From assembly GCA_902779075.1 (NCBI GenBank), contig CACZAK010000205.1, positions 1 to 7,586 of the forward strand: a DNA stretch of 7,586 bases, written 5' to 3'. Shown here piece after piece: positions 6,248 through 7,586 of this stretch. Under the pieces are notes generated by a model. That model saw only the letters and a list, made by a program, of their open reading frames with translations. It ran no database searches and had not been told where the DNA came from. The first letter of the stretch is position 1. Every line of letters begins with the position of its first letter. The position numbers and the translations under genes are program-made. The stretch is from an uncultured bacterium (GTDB lineage: Bacteria; Verrucomicrobiota; Kiritimatiellia; RFP12; UBA1067).

Positions 6248-7586
6248 TCAACCTCGTAGATCGAACCAGTTGTAGCCCGCGTTCCCGCAGACTTCCACGA
6301 CCGTCACGGCGATTTCATGGTTCCAGTCTGGACGCCGCTCGAGGGCCTGGCGATAGGCGAGCGCCTGCGCGACGGTCTCCGCATCGGGCGTGTCGCGCCC
6401 GAGAATCTTCCCCTTCTCCGCCGCCGCGTTCGTGAAATACTTGAACTCCACGAGCTGCGCGGGCTTCGCAACGCCGGGCTTCGGGATCGCGAGGAAGTCG
6501 CAGCGGCCCTCAGACGAGTTGTACTCCGTCTCGAACGAGTAGAACATCGGCAGTGCGTCCATGCAGCGCGAGGTGAACGTCGTGCGGAAGAAGTTCTCGT
6601 TCATCTTGTCGAACGCCTGCGCGGGAATCCGCGCCTTCACGTAGTGCAGCCAGAATGCGTCGAAGACGTCCCGCCAAGACCCGTTCCCGAGGGCGAGCGA
6701 CTCGGCGGCCATGCTGAACGCCGTGCGCGCCTCGTCCACGTTCGTGAACTCCGAGAGCTCGTCGTAGTAGTCGACGAACATGTTCTTGATCGTCAGGTTC
6801 GGCATGTTGAGACGGAACGGATTCTCGAACGTCAGCAGGCCGAGGTAGTAGAGCGCATAAGGGAAGAACTCCTTGCTGAAGAACTTCGCGCGCCCGAATT
6901 TCGCGGAGAGCGAACCGAAATCCGCCCTTTCCCCCGTGCCCTGCTCCACATACCCGCGCAGCTTCCCCAGGGCATTTGGCGTCGTTCGCGCGAGGCGGCG
7001 GAACCAGCCGATGTCCGTGCGCACGTTCGCGTCGATGACAATGCGTGGAATCCGGCGCTCGGCAACCAGCTGCTGGAGATACCAGTTGCAGATCGTCGAG
7101 TTGAAAAGATGCTCGGCGCCCGGCGTGAACCGGTAGCCGTCGTAGAACCGCTCGAGGTCGCCGAGGACCATCGGCTTGAGCTCTTCCGGGAGACCGTGCT
7201 CGGCGAAGATCTCTTCCACGTACCGCCTTGTCTGCTCCTTCGTGAAGCCGACGAGGTTGAGGAGATCGCTGCGGAGGCTCACCACCGTTCCGACGTTGAA
7301 GCCACTGGAAAGGTCGTCAAGCGTGATCGGCAGAACGCCCGTGAAGTACGTGCGCCCCACCGTGCCGTCCGCAAGCCCCGCCTTGAACGACTTGAAGAAC
7401 GCCTTGAAGAACGACTCCCGCGTGGCGTCGCCCTTGGAGTCGTGGCCGCATATCGCGTTGTACTCCGCGTCTCGGTTCGAGACGACGAGCTCGTTCGTGA
7501 AGTTGTCGTACTCGTCGATGATCACGTAGAGCGGGGGGAGATGGTTCTTGCGGATGACCTCCCGCACGCAGTCGATGCAGTCGGCC
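6248..7586 (-). CDS. AAA-ATPase-like / PD-(D/E)XK nuclease-domain protein (DUF1703 type), N terminus beyond window
   Basis: 445 codons are visible and the frame is open at the right edge. The GTG at 7567 is internal, because coding continues upstream and the Walker A region expected in this family is missing from the window. Walker B is LYVIIDEYDN near the start. Further family blocks are FYDGYRF, LFNSTICNWYL (the usual 'LFNPWS' position) and ALYYLGLLTF. The C-terminal nuclease-like domain shows EYNSSEGRCDFLAIP followed by QLVEFKYF, which supplies the E, D and E-x-K acidic/lysine set of PD-(D/E)XK folds. These residues appear intact. Such proteins (PF09820 plus PF08011) are usually about 500-570 aa and often occur in many copies per genome; their biological role is not established. 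The stop TGA lies 18 nt before ATG 6229 and 46 nt before the leader ATG. No terminator is visible between them, so co-transcription with the giant gene is plausible. Confidence 0.92.
   Translation of the reverse strand, partial: ADCIDCVREVIRKNHLPPLYVIIDEYDNFTNELVVSNRDAEYNAICGHDSKGDATRESFFKAFFKSFKAGLADGTVGRTYFTGVLPITLDDLSSGFNVGTVVSLRSDLLNLVGFTKEQTRRYVEEIFAEHGLPEELKPMVLGDLERFYDGYRFTPGAEHLFNSTICNWYLQQLVAERRIPRIVIDANVRTDIGWFRRLARTTPNALGKLRGYVEQGTGERADFGSLSAKFGRAKFFSKEFFPYALYYLGLLTFENPFRLNMPNLTIKNMFVDYYDELSEFTNVDEARTAFSMAAESLALGNGSWRDVFDAFWLHYVKARIPAQAFDKMNENFFRTTFTSRCMDALPMFYSFETEYNSSEGRCDFLAIPKPGVAKPAQLVEFKYFTNAAAEKGKILGRDTPDAETVAQALAYRQALERRPDWNHEIAVTVVEVCGNAGYNWFDLRG

Noticed and set aside
7565..7567. 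GTG as the true start of the DUF1703-type gene
   Set aside because: The frame stays open to the window edge with sensible coding, and the Walker A part expected before the visible Walker B is absent. The gene begins outside the window.

Overview
The window looks like accessory DNA from a GC-rich anaerobic bacterium. Two flanking AAA-ATPase families that are often expanded in gut and sediment bacteria surround a giant Gly/Asn-rich exported repeat protein. This combination resembles uncultured Kiritimatiellota/Lentisphaerae-type genomes. That assignment is only a gestalt impression; no rRNA, tRNA or marker gene is present.

All three substantial genes are on the minus strand. Read in the direction of transcription (right to left), the layout is as follows. 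(1) 7586-6248: the C-terminal three quarters of a DUF1703-type AAA-ATPase-like/PD-(D/E)XK protein, whose N terminus lies beyond the right edge. (2) 6247-6125: a short, AT-richer junction. It holds an 11-G homopolymer, three possible start codons and a 26-codon leader ORF whose stop overlaps the next gene's start. (3) 6124-1301: one ~1607-aa exported protein with a signal peptide, four beta-helix-like modules and small beta domains between them. (4) 1300-1108: an intergenic region with four copies of a 34-bp tandem repeat, then a good extended -10 promoter. (5) 1107-1: an AAA_14/DUF4143 ATPase, cut by the left edge.

The DUF1703-type gene and the giant gene could be co-transcribed, since no terminator or convincing promoter is visible between them. 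The DUF4143 gene has its own promoter, with the repeat array directly upstream of it. No metabolic pathway links the three genes. The two ATPases belong to families whose functions are poorly known, and the giant protein is best read as a surface or secreted adhesin/glycan-binding type protein.

The most interesting feature is the poly-G tract with overlapping leader reading frames at the start of the giant surface protein gene. It has the architecture of a phase-variable contingency locus. The next most interesting is the 34-bp repeat array abutting the ATPase promoter. The long plus-strand ORFs are Arg/His-rich antisense shadows of the giant gene.
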